Shown: piece after piece, positions 1 to 7,308 of the stretch
Position numbering within the stretch: position 1 is the stretch's first letter
Layout: every line of letters begins with the position of its first letter
Source of the DNA: Solidesulfovibrio magneticus RS-1
GTDB lineage: Bacteria; Desulfobacterota; Desulfovibrionia; Desulfovibrionales; Desulfovibrionaceae
Assembly: GCF_000010665.1 (NCBI RefSeq)
Contig: NC_012796.1
Span: forward strand, 4,550,001 to 4,614,000
Direction: 5' to 3'
DNA: 64,000 bases
Program-made: the position numbers and the translations under genes
Notes under the pieces: generated by a model
Told to the model about the DNA's origin: nothing
The model's input: the letters and a program-made list of their open reading frames with translations, nothing else
The model's database searches: none

Positions 1-1
1 C

Positions 2-139
2 GGGCCGTCCGTCATGGGCTTGGTCAAGGCCCGCACCGGAGGCTTTGGCGAGGCCTTTGGCTGCATCGCCGGACTGATGCTCCTGGCCGCCGTCGCCACC
101 TGGTTCCTGGGCCGCCCGAGACGCCCAACCGGGCGGTAA
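2..139 (+). CDS. MFS transporter, C-terminal fragment
   Basis: This is the last 45 codons of a gene that begins before the window and ends with TAA at 137-139. The translation has a short amphipathic stretch rich in Gly, then one hydrophobic segment (roughly residues 19-34 of the fragment), then a basic tail ending RPRRPTGR. A Met-Gly-Leu-Val-Lys motif before the final membrane helix, followed by a short cytoplasmic basic tail, is typical of the last helix of major facilitator superfamily permeases. The family call rests on this one helix only, and substrate cannot be judged. It converges on the glycosyltransferase that follows. Confidence 0.5.
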   Translation, partial: GPSVMGLVKARTGGFGEAFGCIAGLMLLAAVATWFLGRPRRPTGR

Positions 140-174
140 AAGGAACCGGGGGGGGGAGACGGGCCGGACGTTCG

Positions 175-1164
175 TCAGGCCAGGCCGGCCACGAAGGCTT
201 CGGGCGAAGCAGGATAGCCGTAGAGCTTGTGGACAAAAACCTTGGCGAAGCGTTCGCCGAAATCCTGGGGACGGCCTTCCTTGTCGAGAATGGCGTTGAC
301 CAAGCGGATGAAATCCTCGCGCATTTCCTTGAGTTTCAGCAGGGTGCGCAGCCGCACGAACTGCGGCGGCAGCCGACGCGCGGCCAGCTCGGCCACGGCC
401 TCGGCCACGGCCCGGCTGTCGTCGTCCACCACCCGGCTGATCTCGGCGTCGAAAAACGCCTCCCGCCCGCCCTTGCTCCTGGTCGACACCACGGGCAACC
501 CGGAGAGCATGTATTCCGCGGCGGCGTAGTTGCCGCCTTCCACGGCGGACAGGCACAACCCGACCCGGGCCATGTTGTAGGCCCGGCACATCTGCTCCGG
601 GGCAAACAGCCGGTACTCCCCGGTCTCGGGATCGCCGTTAAGCAGCTCCATGCCGGGCATCTGGCGGCGCAGGTAGCGCAAATACGACAGTTCCTTGCGC
701 CTGTCGTTGGGGCTGAGGCCGTGGAGCAGGCCCCAGGACGGAATCTCCCGGGCCAGGACATGCCGTTTGAGCCGCACCAGCCGGGCGGTGTAGACGGCAT
801 CCAGACGTTTTTCCACCCGAGGCAGAGGCTTAAAAAGGTTCTCGTCGATAAAGGCGTTGTGGTGGCAATAAAAATGCGGCAGGCCGACCTTGTCCAGCAG
901 GCCGCCCTCCTCGGGATCGTTGGTCAAAAACACGTGCTGGTGCTCGGGATGGGCAGCCTGAAAGCCCTTGTAGACCTGGACGGTCTGGTACAGCAGCTTG
1001 AGATCGAGATAGGACCACCAGGCTCCGGCCAGGAAATAGACCCGGCGGCCGGCCAGGAGCGGGGCCAGCTTGGCCGGCCCGGCCATGGGATTGCCGTAGG
1101 TGACGATAATCAGCGGATCGTGGTTGATGCAGCAGCAGCGCAGGGTGTCCTGGGGAACCAACAT
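175..1164 (-). CDS. Glycosyltransferase (GT-B fold, group 1 type)
   Basis: A 329-residue protein, probably a cytoplasmic sugar transferase building a surface glycan. The C-terminal half has the group-1 nucleotide-sugar binding pattern: a Cys-Leu-Ser-Ala-Val-Glu-Gly-Gly loop, a conserved Glu (AAAEYMLSGLPVVST) and the following Gly-Gly-Arg-Glu. The N-terminal half has alternating hydrophobic strands as in a Rossmann domain. I chose the ATG at 1164, which has an AGAAGGAA ribosome-binding site about 9 nt upstream. The open frame extends to 1248, but the extra 28 residues look non-coding. It is divergent from pseB across a 665-bp gap and may add sugars made by the neighbouring pathway. Substrate is unknown. 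Confidence 0.8.
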   Translation of the reverse strand: MLVPQDTLRCCCINHDPLIIVTYGNPMAGPAKLAPLLAGRRVYFLAGAWWSYLDLKLLYQTVQVYKGFQAAHPEHQHVFLTNDPEEGGLLDKVGLPHFYCHHNAFIDENLFKPLPRVEKRLDAVYTARLVRLKRHVLAREIPSWGLLHGLSPNDRRKELSYLRYLRRQMPGMELLNGDPETGEYRLFAPEQMCRAYNMARVGLCLSAVEGGNYAAAEYMLSGLPVVSTRSKGGREAFFDAEISRVVDDDSRAVAEAVAELAARRLPPQFVRLRTLLKLKEMREDFIRLVNAILDKEGRPQDFGERFAKVFVHKLYGYPASPEAFVAGLA

Positions 1165-1829
1165 CAAAAGTGTTCCTTCTCCCGGGTAACGCGTTCGGCC
1201 GCAGGCTGGCGGCCTGATGTCGCGCCCCTTAAAAAATACAAGGGCCACGGCGTTTCATCGAACGGCATGAAAAAACCACGCCGAGGCTGGCCGCCAGCTC
1301 CGGCAGCCGCTCCCAAGACGTGGGCGCCTCGCGGGAGAGCGCATAGCGTTATCGGCCGTCCCGGCCCCACAGCCCTGCCGCTGATGTGCATTTCCCTGGC
1401 CCGGGTGTTCACAGCCGCCGCCTCGCAAGCCTCGACGCGCAAAGCTTTTATCGCAGGATTCGAGACATGAACGCAAGCAGACGCGCACCGTCTGCTTGCG
1501 CCCGGGACATCGAACAGGCTCAAGCTTGATGTCGGCGTTCAAGTTAACTACCGTCTTGAGGTACGAGGCGCGGCACGGCCTGGACTTTGTGCCGCGCCCA
1601 GGGCCGCCTGGTCGCTTTTGCCTCGTTCTCCGCGCCTCCAGAGCGGCAGCTTCACGCCCTCAAGTTCGTGTCCACGAAAATCCGAACCGATCCGCCTTTC
1701 CCTGGGACTGCAAAAGCCGCGCAATGCGCCTTGGCCGGCCACTGGCTTGCAACGGACTACTTTTTGCATTAGCATTCCTTCGTTTCTCGCCAAAATACAC
1801 CGCAGCCCTCCAGTAAAAGGTATCCGCAA
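1165..1829. other. Intergenic region with strong hairpin, no gene
   Basis: No convincing coding sequence is seen on either strand, since the open frames here are extensions or shadows. It separates the divergent glycosyltransferase and pseB and so should hold both promoters. The one clear structure is the perfect hairpin at 1472-1500, listed separately. The last 100 bases before pseB are more AT-rich. A loose sigma70-like pair (TTGCAA around 1748 and TAGCAT 17 nt later) could be the pseB promoter, but it is weak evidence. Confidence 0.5.
1472..1500. other. Perfect 12-bp stem-loop in pseB leader
   Basis: CGCAAGCAGACG at 1472-1483 is exactly complementary to CGTCTGCTTGCG at 1489-1500, with a 5-nt loop CGCAC. 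There is no T-run on either side, so it is not a standard intrinsic terminator. It lies about 330 bp upstream of pseB in the divergent intergenic region. It could be an RNA structure in a long leader, a protein-binding palindrome or a remnant of a mobile element end. Confidence 0.6.
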
Positions 1830-2831
1830 ATGCTCAAGGACAAAGCCATCCTGATCACCGGCGGCACGGGATCGTTCGGCAAAAAGCTTACGGAGATCCT
1901 GCTGCGCGACCACAAGCCTCGCAAGATCATCATTTTTTCCCGCGACGAAATGAAGCAATGGAAAATGCAGCAGACCTACCCTGCCAGCCGTTATCCCTGC
2001 ATGCGCTATTTCGTCGGCGACGTGCGTGACCTGGATCGGCTTTCCCTGGCTTTCATGGGTGTGGATATCGTCATTCACGCCGCCGCGCTCAAGATCGTTC
2101 CCACGGCCGAATACAACCCCTTCGAGGCCGTTCGCACCAATATCACCGGCTCTCAGAACGTGATCACGGCGGCCATCGCCCGCGACGTCGAAAAAGTGCT
2201 CGCCCTGTCCACCGACAAGGCCGTCAGTCCCGCCAACCTCTACGGCGCCACCAAGTTGTGCATGGAAAAGCTTTTCATCGCCGGCAACTCCTATGTGGGC
2301 AGTCAAAGGCTGCGTCTGGCCGTGGTGCGCTATGGCAACGTGGTGGGCAGCCGTGGCAGCGTGGTGCCGCTGTTTCTCAAGATGCGTCGCAAGGGCGTGC
2401 TGACCATCACCGATCCCCGCATGACCCGCTTCTGGATCACCTTGGAACAAAGCGTGCGCTTCGTCATTTCCTGTCTGGCGAACATGAGCGGCGGCGAGGT
2501 GTTTGTCCCCAAGCTGCCCAGCATGAACATTCAGGACCTCGCCCAGGGCTTGGCCCCCGAGTGCCGCACCGAGGTGATCGGCATCCGGCCGGGCGAAAAG
2601 CTCCATGAGCTGCTCATCTCCCGCGACGAGGCCCGCAACACCCTGGAACAGGGAGACCGGTTCCTCATCCGGCCGTCGTTCGAATATTTTGCCGGCCCGG
2701 CCGAAACGCCGGCCGGAACGCCCGTGCCAGAGGATTTCGAGTACAGCTCCGGCTCCAACGCCTGGCAACTGCGCCACGAGGATCTGGCCGAACTGGCGCG
2801 CAACCTCGTCCTCGACGACGACGCCCGATGA
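1830..2831 (+). CDS. pseB: UDP-N-acetylglucosamine 4,6-dehydratase (inverting), pseudaminic acid pathway
   Basis: This cytoplasmic short-chain dehydrogenase converts UDP-GlcNAc to UDP-2-acetamido-2,6-dideoxy-beta-L-arabino-hexos-4-ulose, the first step toward CMP-pseudaminic acid. The 333-residue protein has the NAD(P)-binding motif GGTGSFGK at residues 11-18, the Thr-Asp-Lys triad characteristic of PseB/FlaA1 at 128-130, and Tyr138 with Lys142 (YGATK). Length matches characterised PseB proteins (about 330 residues). An AAAGG ribosome-binding site precedes the ATG. pseC follows 34 nt downstream, as in many pse clusters, but the later pathway genes are displaced to about 27-30 kb. FlaA1-type activity leading to another sugar cannot be excluded, but the pseC neighbour makes the pse assignment strong. 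Confidence 0.93.
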   Translation: MLKDKAILITGGTGSFGKKLTEILLRDHKPRKIIIFSRDEMKQWKMQQTYPASRYPCMRYFVGDVRDLDRLSLAFMGVDIVIHAAALKIVPTAEYNPFEAVRTNITGSQNVITAAIARDVEKVLALSTDKAVSPANLYGATKLCMEKLFIAGNSYVGSQRLRLAVVRYGNVVGSRGSVVPLFLKMRRKGVLTITDPRMTRFWITLEQSVRFVISCLANMSGGEVFVPKLPSMNIQDLAQGLAPECRTEVIGIRPGEKLHELLISRDEARNTLEQGDRFLIRPSFEYFAGPAETPAGTPVPEDFEYSSGSNAWQLRHEDLAELARNLVLDDDAR

Positions 2832-2865
2832 ACCCGCCAAACGTCCGCCTTCGGAGGCCTCGCCC

Positions 2866-4026
2866 ATGAGCAGGCCACAGCCCGACGATCACGGCGCGTC
2901 CGCCTCCCTTCCCTACGGACGCCAGGAGATTGACGAAACCGATATTGCGGCCGTGGAGGCCGTGCTGGGCTCCGGCTGGCTGACCACCGGCCCGGCCGTG
3001 GCCCGCTTCGAGGCGGCCGTGGCCCGCTTCACCGGAGCGGCCCGGGCCGTGGCCGTCAACAGCGGCACGGCGGCCCTGCATGTCGCGGCGGCGGCCCTGG
3101 GTCTTGGCCCGGGCGACGAGGCAGTGACCTCGCCCCTGACCTTCGCGGCCACGGCCAACTGCGTTGTTTACTGCGGGGCCGTCCCGGTCTTCGCCGACGT
3201 GCTGCCCGAAAGCCTGCTGCTCGATCCCGCCGCCGCCGAGCGGGCCATCACCCCACGGACCAAGGCGATCATCGCCGTGGATTACGCCGGCCAGCCCTGC
3301 GATTGGGACGCCCTGCGCCGGCTGGCCGACCGGCACGGCCTGGCGCTTGTCGCCGACGCCTGCCACGCCCTGGGGGGCCGCTACAAAGGCCGCGACGTGG
3401 GCCGGCTGGCCGACGTCACGGCGCTGAGCTTCCACCCGGTCAAGCACATCACCACCGGCGAGGGCGGCATGGCCCTGACCGACGACCCGGATCTGGACCG
3501 CAGGATGCGCGCTCTGCGCAACCACGGCATCGACCAGGATTTCCGCCAACGCGAACAGGCCGGCTCCTGGCGCTACGCCATGACCATGCTCGGCTTCAAT
3601 TACCGCCTCTCCGACATGGCCTGCGCCCTGGGCGAAAGCCAGCTGGCCCGGCTGCCCGGATGGCTTGAAACCCGGCGCGAACTGGCCGGGCTGTACGACC
3701 GCCTGCTGGCCGGCACGCCCGCCCGCCCCCTGGAAACCGCGGCAGACCGCGAGCACGCCCGCCATCTCTACGTGGTCCGGGTCCCACGCCGCGACGCTGT
3801 GTTCCGGGCCATGCGGGCCCAAGGCATCGGGGTCAACGTCCACTATCTCCCAGTGCATCTGCACCCCTATTACCGGGAACGCTTCGGCCTTGGGCCCGGG
3901 CTGTGCCCCGTCGCCGAGGCCGCGGCCGAGGAAATCCTCACGCTGCCGCTGTTCCCGGCCATGACCCCGGACGACGTCCGCCGCGTGGCCGACGCCCTGG
4001 CCCGGGCCCTGGCCAGCAGGGACTGA
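2866..4026 (+). CDS. pseC: UDP-4-amino-4,6-dideoxy-N-acetyl-beta-L-altrosamine transaminase
   Basis: This PLP-dependent aminotransferase of the DegT/DnrJ/EryC1 family puts an amino group on C4 of the PseB product, using glutamate as donor. The 386-residue protein has the nucleotide-sugar entry motif near residues 36-42 (SGWLTTG), the PLP ring-stacking region VADACHALG with Asp164, and the Schiff-base Lys193 in SFHPVKHITTGEGG. The last is the arrangement typical of PseC rather than of generic DegT enzymes. I chose the ATG at 2866 because a GGAGG lies 8-12 nt upstream; the frame is open to 2605 but that part overlaps pseB. It probably shares an operon with pseB. Confidence 0.93.
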   Translation: MSRPQPDDHGASASLPYGRQEIDETDIAAVEAVLGSGWLTTGPAVARFEAAVARFTGAARAVAVNSGTAALHVAAAALGLGPGDEAVTSPLTFAATANCVVYCGAVPVFADVLPESLLLDPAAAERAITPRTKAIIAVDYAGQPCDWDALRRLADRHGLALVADACHALGGRYKGRDVGRLADVTALSFHPVKHITTGEGGMALTDDPDLDRRMRALRNHGIDQDFRQREQAGSWRYAMTMLGFNYRLSDMACALGESQLARLPGWLETRRELAGLYDRLLAGTPARPLETAADREHARHLYVVRVPRRDAVFRAMRAQGIGVNVHYLPVHLHPYYRERFGLGPGLCPVAEAAAEEILTLPLFPAMTPDDVRRVADALARALASRD

Positions 4027-4049
4027 TCGGACGCAAGGGGACACGGCCT

Positions 4050-4287
4050 GGATAAACATCGGGCAAGGCGGAGGCCAGTTGCTGTGGCGCGACGGCCACG
4101 ACAACCGGCACGGCATCCCGCTTGCCCTGCTCGCAAGCCAGCCGTGTTCCAGGACGTTTGCTGAAATGGCTTCTCGACGGCAATACGCCGCTTGACTCAA
4201 CCCACTCTCGCGCCACGCGGCCACCTGTTTCTGCCAATAAGCCAGCGTCCCCGCGGGTGTTCGACGCTTCCTGTTGCTCTCCGACAT
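4050..4287 (-). pseudogene. IS66 accessory gene tnpA remnant, frameshifted
   Basis: Reading leftward from an ATG at 4287, the first 47 codons match the start of the intact IS66 TnpA at 57396-57746 in this same window. The shared pattern is AYW, then AWxxSGLSQxAYCRR, spaced identically. After about position 4147 the similarity moves to another frame (RDAVPVVVAVAPQQLASALPDV, resembling the Val/Pro/Ala-rich middle of TnpA), so the gene is frameshifted and incomplete. No tnpB or tnpC is nearby. This is a fossil left by an old IS66 insertion between pseC and the next glycosyltransferase. Confidence 0.7.
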
Positions 4288-4626
4288 CCTCGCTCCTACT
4301 TGCTTGGCACAAGAATGCCAGATACAACGGGAGCACGATAGAAGGGCCGGAATCTGCGCTTACAAAGATCGGCGTAGGATTGGGATGGACCGGCCTTCTG
4401 TTTTCGGGCGGCTGCAGGCAAATGCAGGAGCATCCGGAGCGCCGTTTCGAGGGAGACCCCAAACGACTCCGAAAGTGAACAACCGGCCGCGAAGCCTGCC
4501 GCCTGACAGCAGGCTTTCAGTCCGCTGGCGCAACGAGCCCGCCGCAGCTGGCGGTTGTCTTAACGTGACGTAGGCGTGGCAGACCGAGAAGACGTTTAAA
4601 ATTGTTTCTATAAGGTGTTGACGCTT
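4288..4626. other. Intergenic region with hairpin, no gene seen
   Basis: There is no supported coding sequence between the IS66 remnant and the next gene. An 8-bp inverted repeat with a 9-nt loop (AAGCCTGC at 4492-4499 and GCAGGCTT at 4509-4516) lies about 110 bp upstream of the glycosyltransferase start. It is followed by TCAG rather than a T-run. The final 60 bp are AT-rich and could hold a promoter, but I see no strong match. Confidence 0.4.
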
Positions 4627-7203
4627 ATGACAGCGGTTACAGTCGTTGTTCCTGTCTATAATGCTGAAATGTGGATACCTCGATTCATAGACTGCATGCA
4701 GCGCCAAGTGTTCAAAGATTTTGAAGTGCTCATGATCGACGACGGCTCAACGGACAACAGCGTCGCTTTAATGTTAAATATTGCTTCAATTGATTCACGC
4801 TTCAAGATTATTCAACTTCCTGACAATCGCGGCTGCGGCGAGGCGCGCAATATTGGCATTGCTTCGGCAAAGGGAGAAACTCTCTGTTTCGCCGACCCTG
4901 ACGATTTTTTGCCGGAAAACTCCCTTGAAGTTCGCTATGCCGCTTACAAAAAACATCGCGCCGTAGTCCGCGCCTGCCATCACGAGGTCATGGACGACGG
5001 AACCATCCGCAATATGGAGACAAGGCCATCTGCACTTCCGGAAATCTGCTCGCCGGTTGAAGTGGCTTCACGCGTGGGCGTCAACCCGTTTCTTTGCGCG
5101 CACTGGACATGGCTGTGGCCAACCAGTTTGCTGCGAAAAAATGGAATTCTAAACGGCGAAAACATGCGCACCGGCGAGGATATTTATCTGCTCGCGCGGG
5201 TCTTTTTTCTGATAAATCGGGTGGTATGGATAGACGATGTCGTCTATTACTGGATAAAACGCACCGATTCACTTTCGACAACGATGTATACCCCGGAACA
5301 CTACGGGAACTACTTTGCTATTTGCGATATATTTTACAAAGAAGCTACCAAGCGGGATCAAGTTGCCCTCGCAGACATGTTTTTCAATGAATATCTACTT
5401 ACCTACCCAGGCCATCTGCTTATGCAGATAAGCCAGGGCAAGAGCACCGAGCAGGACGCGCGCGAAGTGATCAGACAGATGGCTCAGGTCGCTCATGATC
5501 ATGGGGTCTTTGCCCGTTGCTTGGAAGTCATCAAGAAAAATCCGCTGCGCTATCCGGGAATACATCGCCTGCATCATATCCTGACCAGCAACGCCCCTTC
5601 AGCCATTCAACGACTCGCCGACTCCCAAGCGTCGCTTGCTCCGCTTATGCGTGAAGTCCAATACCGCGCAATACGGGCCCAGGGATGGAGTCAAGAGTTG
5701 GTGATCGACAAGTTCGACACGGAAAGCGAGTTGTTGCGGGTACGTTATATGTTCTGCGACAACCGCCCGACAGAAGTCATCCTTTGGGGCGATGACGAGC
5801 GTACGCCGGCATACGCCAAAAACCGCACAGTGCATGTGGATAACCATTTTACCATTTTTGAGCGGATCCTCTGGCTTGCCCTGCCCTCGGAGGCTGGCGC
5901 GCAACTCCGCCTTCTCATTGCCGGGCAGGAAACGTCCTTGCACCACACCGGGCCGGAAATCCGCGCGGCCTTCGCGCCACGGCCTCTGGACGATACGCAT
6001 TTCCCCCCTGACGTCCGCGCGCTTCGTCGTCTTGTGACGTCTCCTGTCATTCAGCGGAAGTTCAAGGACGCGTGGCTGTTCATTGACAGGGATACAGAAG
6101 CCGACGACAATGCCGAGCATCTGTATCGTTGGGTCCGCCGAGAGCATCCGGAGGTCAATGCCTGGTTCGTTCTCAACCAGGATTCCCATGACTGGGAGCG
6201 CCTGGAACAAGAAGGATTCCGTCTCATCGCCCATGGCAGCGTTGAGCATGGCGCGTTGTTTCTCTTGAGCCGCAAACTCATTTCCAGTCAGAGGGATCGC
6301 TATATTTTCGCGCCGCTTGAGGAACAATATTTCAGAGATTTCCCAAAGCCGCAATTTATTTGCCTAGCCCATGGCGTGATCAAGGACGATATGTCGCCAT
6401 GGTTGAATACCGTCCCCTGCGACATATTTATCAGCTCAACGCATGATGAAGCGCGATCCATCAGCGGCGACGGCTCGCCTTACCTTATTACCGCGAAAGA
6501 ACAGCGCGTAACGGGCTTGGCGCGTCACGACCGGTTGCTGCAGCCATGCAAAAAGGAAAACATCCTTTTTGTCATGCCGACATGGCGAGCGGACCTGGTG
6601 GGCAAATGGGACGGCAAAGGGCAACGTCGAGAAAGAAATCCAAACTTTCTATCGTCCAGCTATATCGCAACCTGGAAAGATGTTTTGGAAGATCCACGTC
6701 TGAAAAGTCTTCTTGAACGTTATGGCTACCAAGTCGTTTTTTTCTCCCACCCTGGGTTTTCGGATTATCTCGAGGAAATGCCCTTCCCTTCTTTTGTGCA
6801 AAAGCTCTCCAAGAGCCACGGTTCCGTGGGCGAAACCCTACGCATCAGCAAGATCATGATCACAGACTTTTCTTCCGTGGCCTTTGACATGGCGTATATG
6901 CACAAACCGGTCATCTATTATCAACACGAGGAGAAGGCCGCCTACATTAAAAGCCAGGCCTGGGCCAGCGGATATTTTAACTATCACGAGATGGGTTTTG
7001 GGCCGGTTTGTCATGACAAACAAACGCTTTTTGCGCATCTGGAAGAAGCTCTTAAAGCGGATGGGCAGATGCAGCCCCCCTACCTTCAGCGGGCGGAGAA
7101 AACATTTGCCTATCATGACGCCGGCTGCTGCCAACGTATATTTGAAGCGATCACGGTGAAAGTTCCTCCGCAAGGCAGGCCAGACGCGGCCATGAGCCTG
7201 TGA
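4627..7203 (+). CDS. Bifunctional GT2 glycosyltransferase / CDP-glycerol glycerophosphotransferase-like protein
   Basis: An 858-residue fusion. Residues 1-250 are a GT-A family 2 transferase: VVPVYNAE at 7-14, IDDGSTDN near 37-44, and an Asp-Pro-Asp-Asp metal site near 90-93. From about residue 570 the protein resembles the TagB/TagF CDP-glycerol transferase family, with CLAHGVIKDD near 578, MPTWR near 649, a His-Pro motif (SHPGFSDYL) near 707 and ITDFSSVAFDMAY near 744. It could transfer a sugar and then a polyol phosphate onto a surface glycan. I prefer the ATG at 4627 (AAGGTG upstream) to the GTG at 4615. The gene is less GC-rich than pseC. It is followed by another giant glycosyltransferase on the same strand. 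Confidence 0.85.
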   Translation: MTAVTVVVPVYNAEMWIPRFIDCMQRQVFKDFEVLMIDDGSTDNSVALMLNIASIDSRFKIIQLPDNRGCGEARNIGIASAKGETLCFADPDDFLPENSLEVRYAAYKKHRAVVRACHHEVMDDGTIRNMETRPSALPEICSPVEVASRVGVNPFLCAHWTWLWPTSLLRKNGILNGENMRTGEDIYLLARVFFLINRVVWIDDVVYYWIKRTDSLSTTMYTPEHYGNYFAICDIFYKEATKRDQVALADMFFNEYLLTYPGHLLMQISQGKSTEQDAREVIRQMAQVAHDHGVFARCLEVIKKNPLRYPGIHRLHHILTSNAPSAIQRLADSQASLAPLMREVQYRAIRAQGWSQELVIDKFDTESELLRVRYMFCDNRPTEVILWGDDERTPAYAKNRTVHVDNHFTIFERILWLALPSEAGAQLRLLIAGQETSLHHTGPEIRAAFAPRPLDDTHFPPDVRALRRLVTSPVIQRKFKDAWLFIDRDTEADDNAEHLYRWVRREHPEVNAWFVLNQDSHDWERLEQEGFRLIAHGSVEHGALFLLSRKLISSQRDRYIFAPLEEQYFRDFPKPQFICLAHGVIKDDMSPWLNTVPCDIFISSTHDEARSISGDGSPYLITAKEQRVTGLARHDRLLQPCKKENILFVMPTWRADLVGKWDGKGQRRERNPNFLSSSYIATWKDVLEDPRLKSLLERYGYQVVFFSHPGFSDYLEEMPFPSFVQKLSKSHGSVGETLRISKIMITDFSSVAFDMAYMHKPVIYYQHEEKAAYIKSQAWASGYFNYHEMGFGPVCHDKQTLFAHLEEALKADGQMQPPYLQRAEKTFAYHDAGCCQRIFEAITVKVPPQGRPDAAMSL

Positions 7204-7308
7204 CAAACTCGCTATTTCTCCCTGCAGAGGCGAAAAGTAGCGCTTGACGATCAGCGCCTGCCTTCGGTTTGCCATCCCGAAGCACGGGAGATCGGGCTCT
7301 CAACCACA

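Noticed and set aside
229-1470. 413-codon plus-strand open frame
   Set aside because: It is the antisense shadow of the glycosyltransferase at 175-1164, with low-complexity Gly/Gln/His-rich translation and no motif. High-GC DNA makes long antisense frames.
1730-1760. Sigma54 promoter upstream of pseB
   Set aside because: A GG-N10-GC spacing can be found, but the flanking bases do not match the TGGCAC / TTGC consensus well enough.
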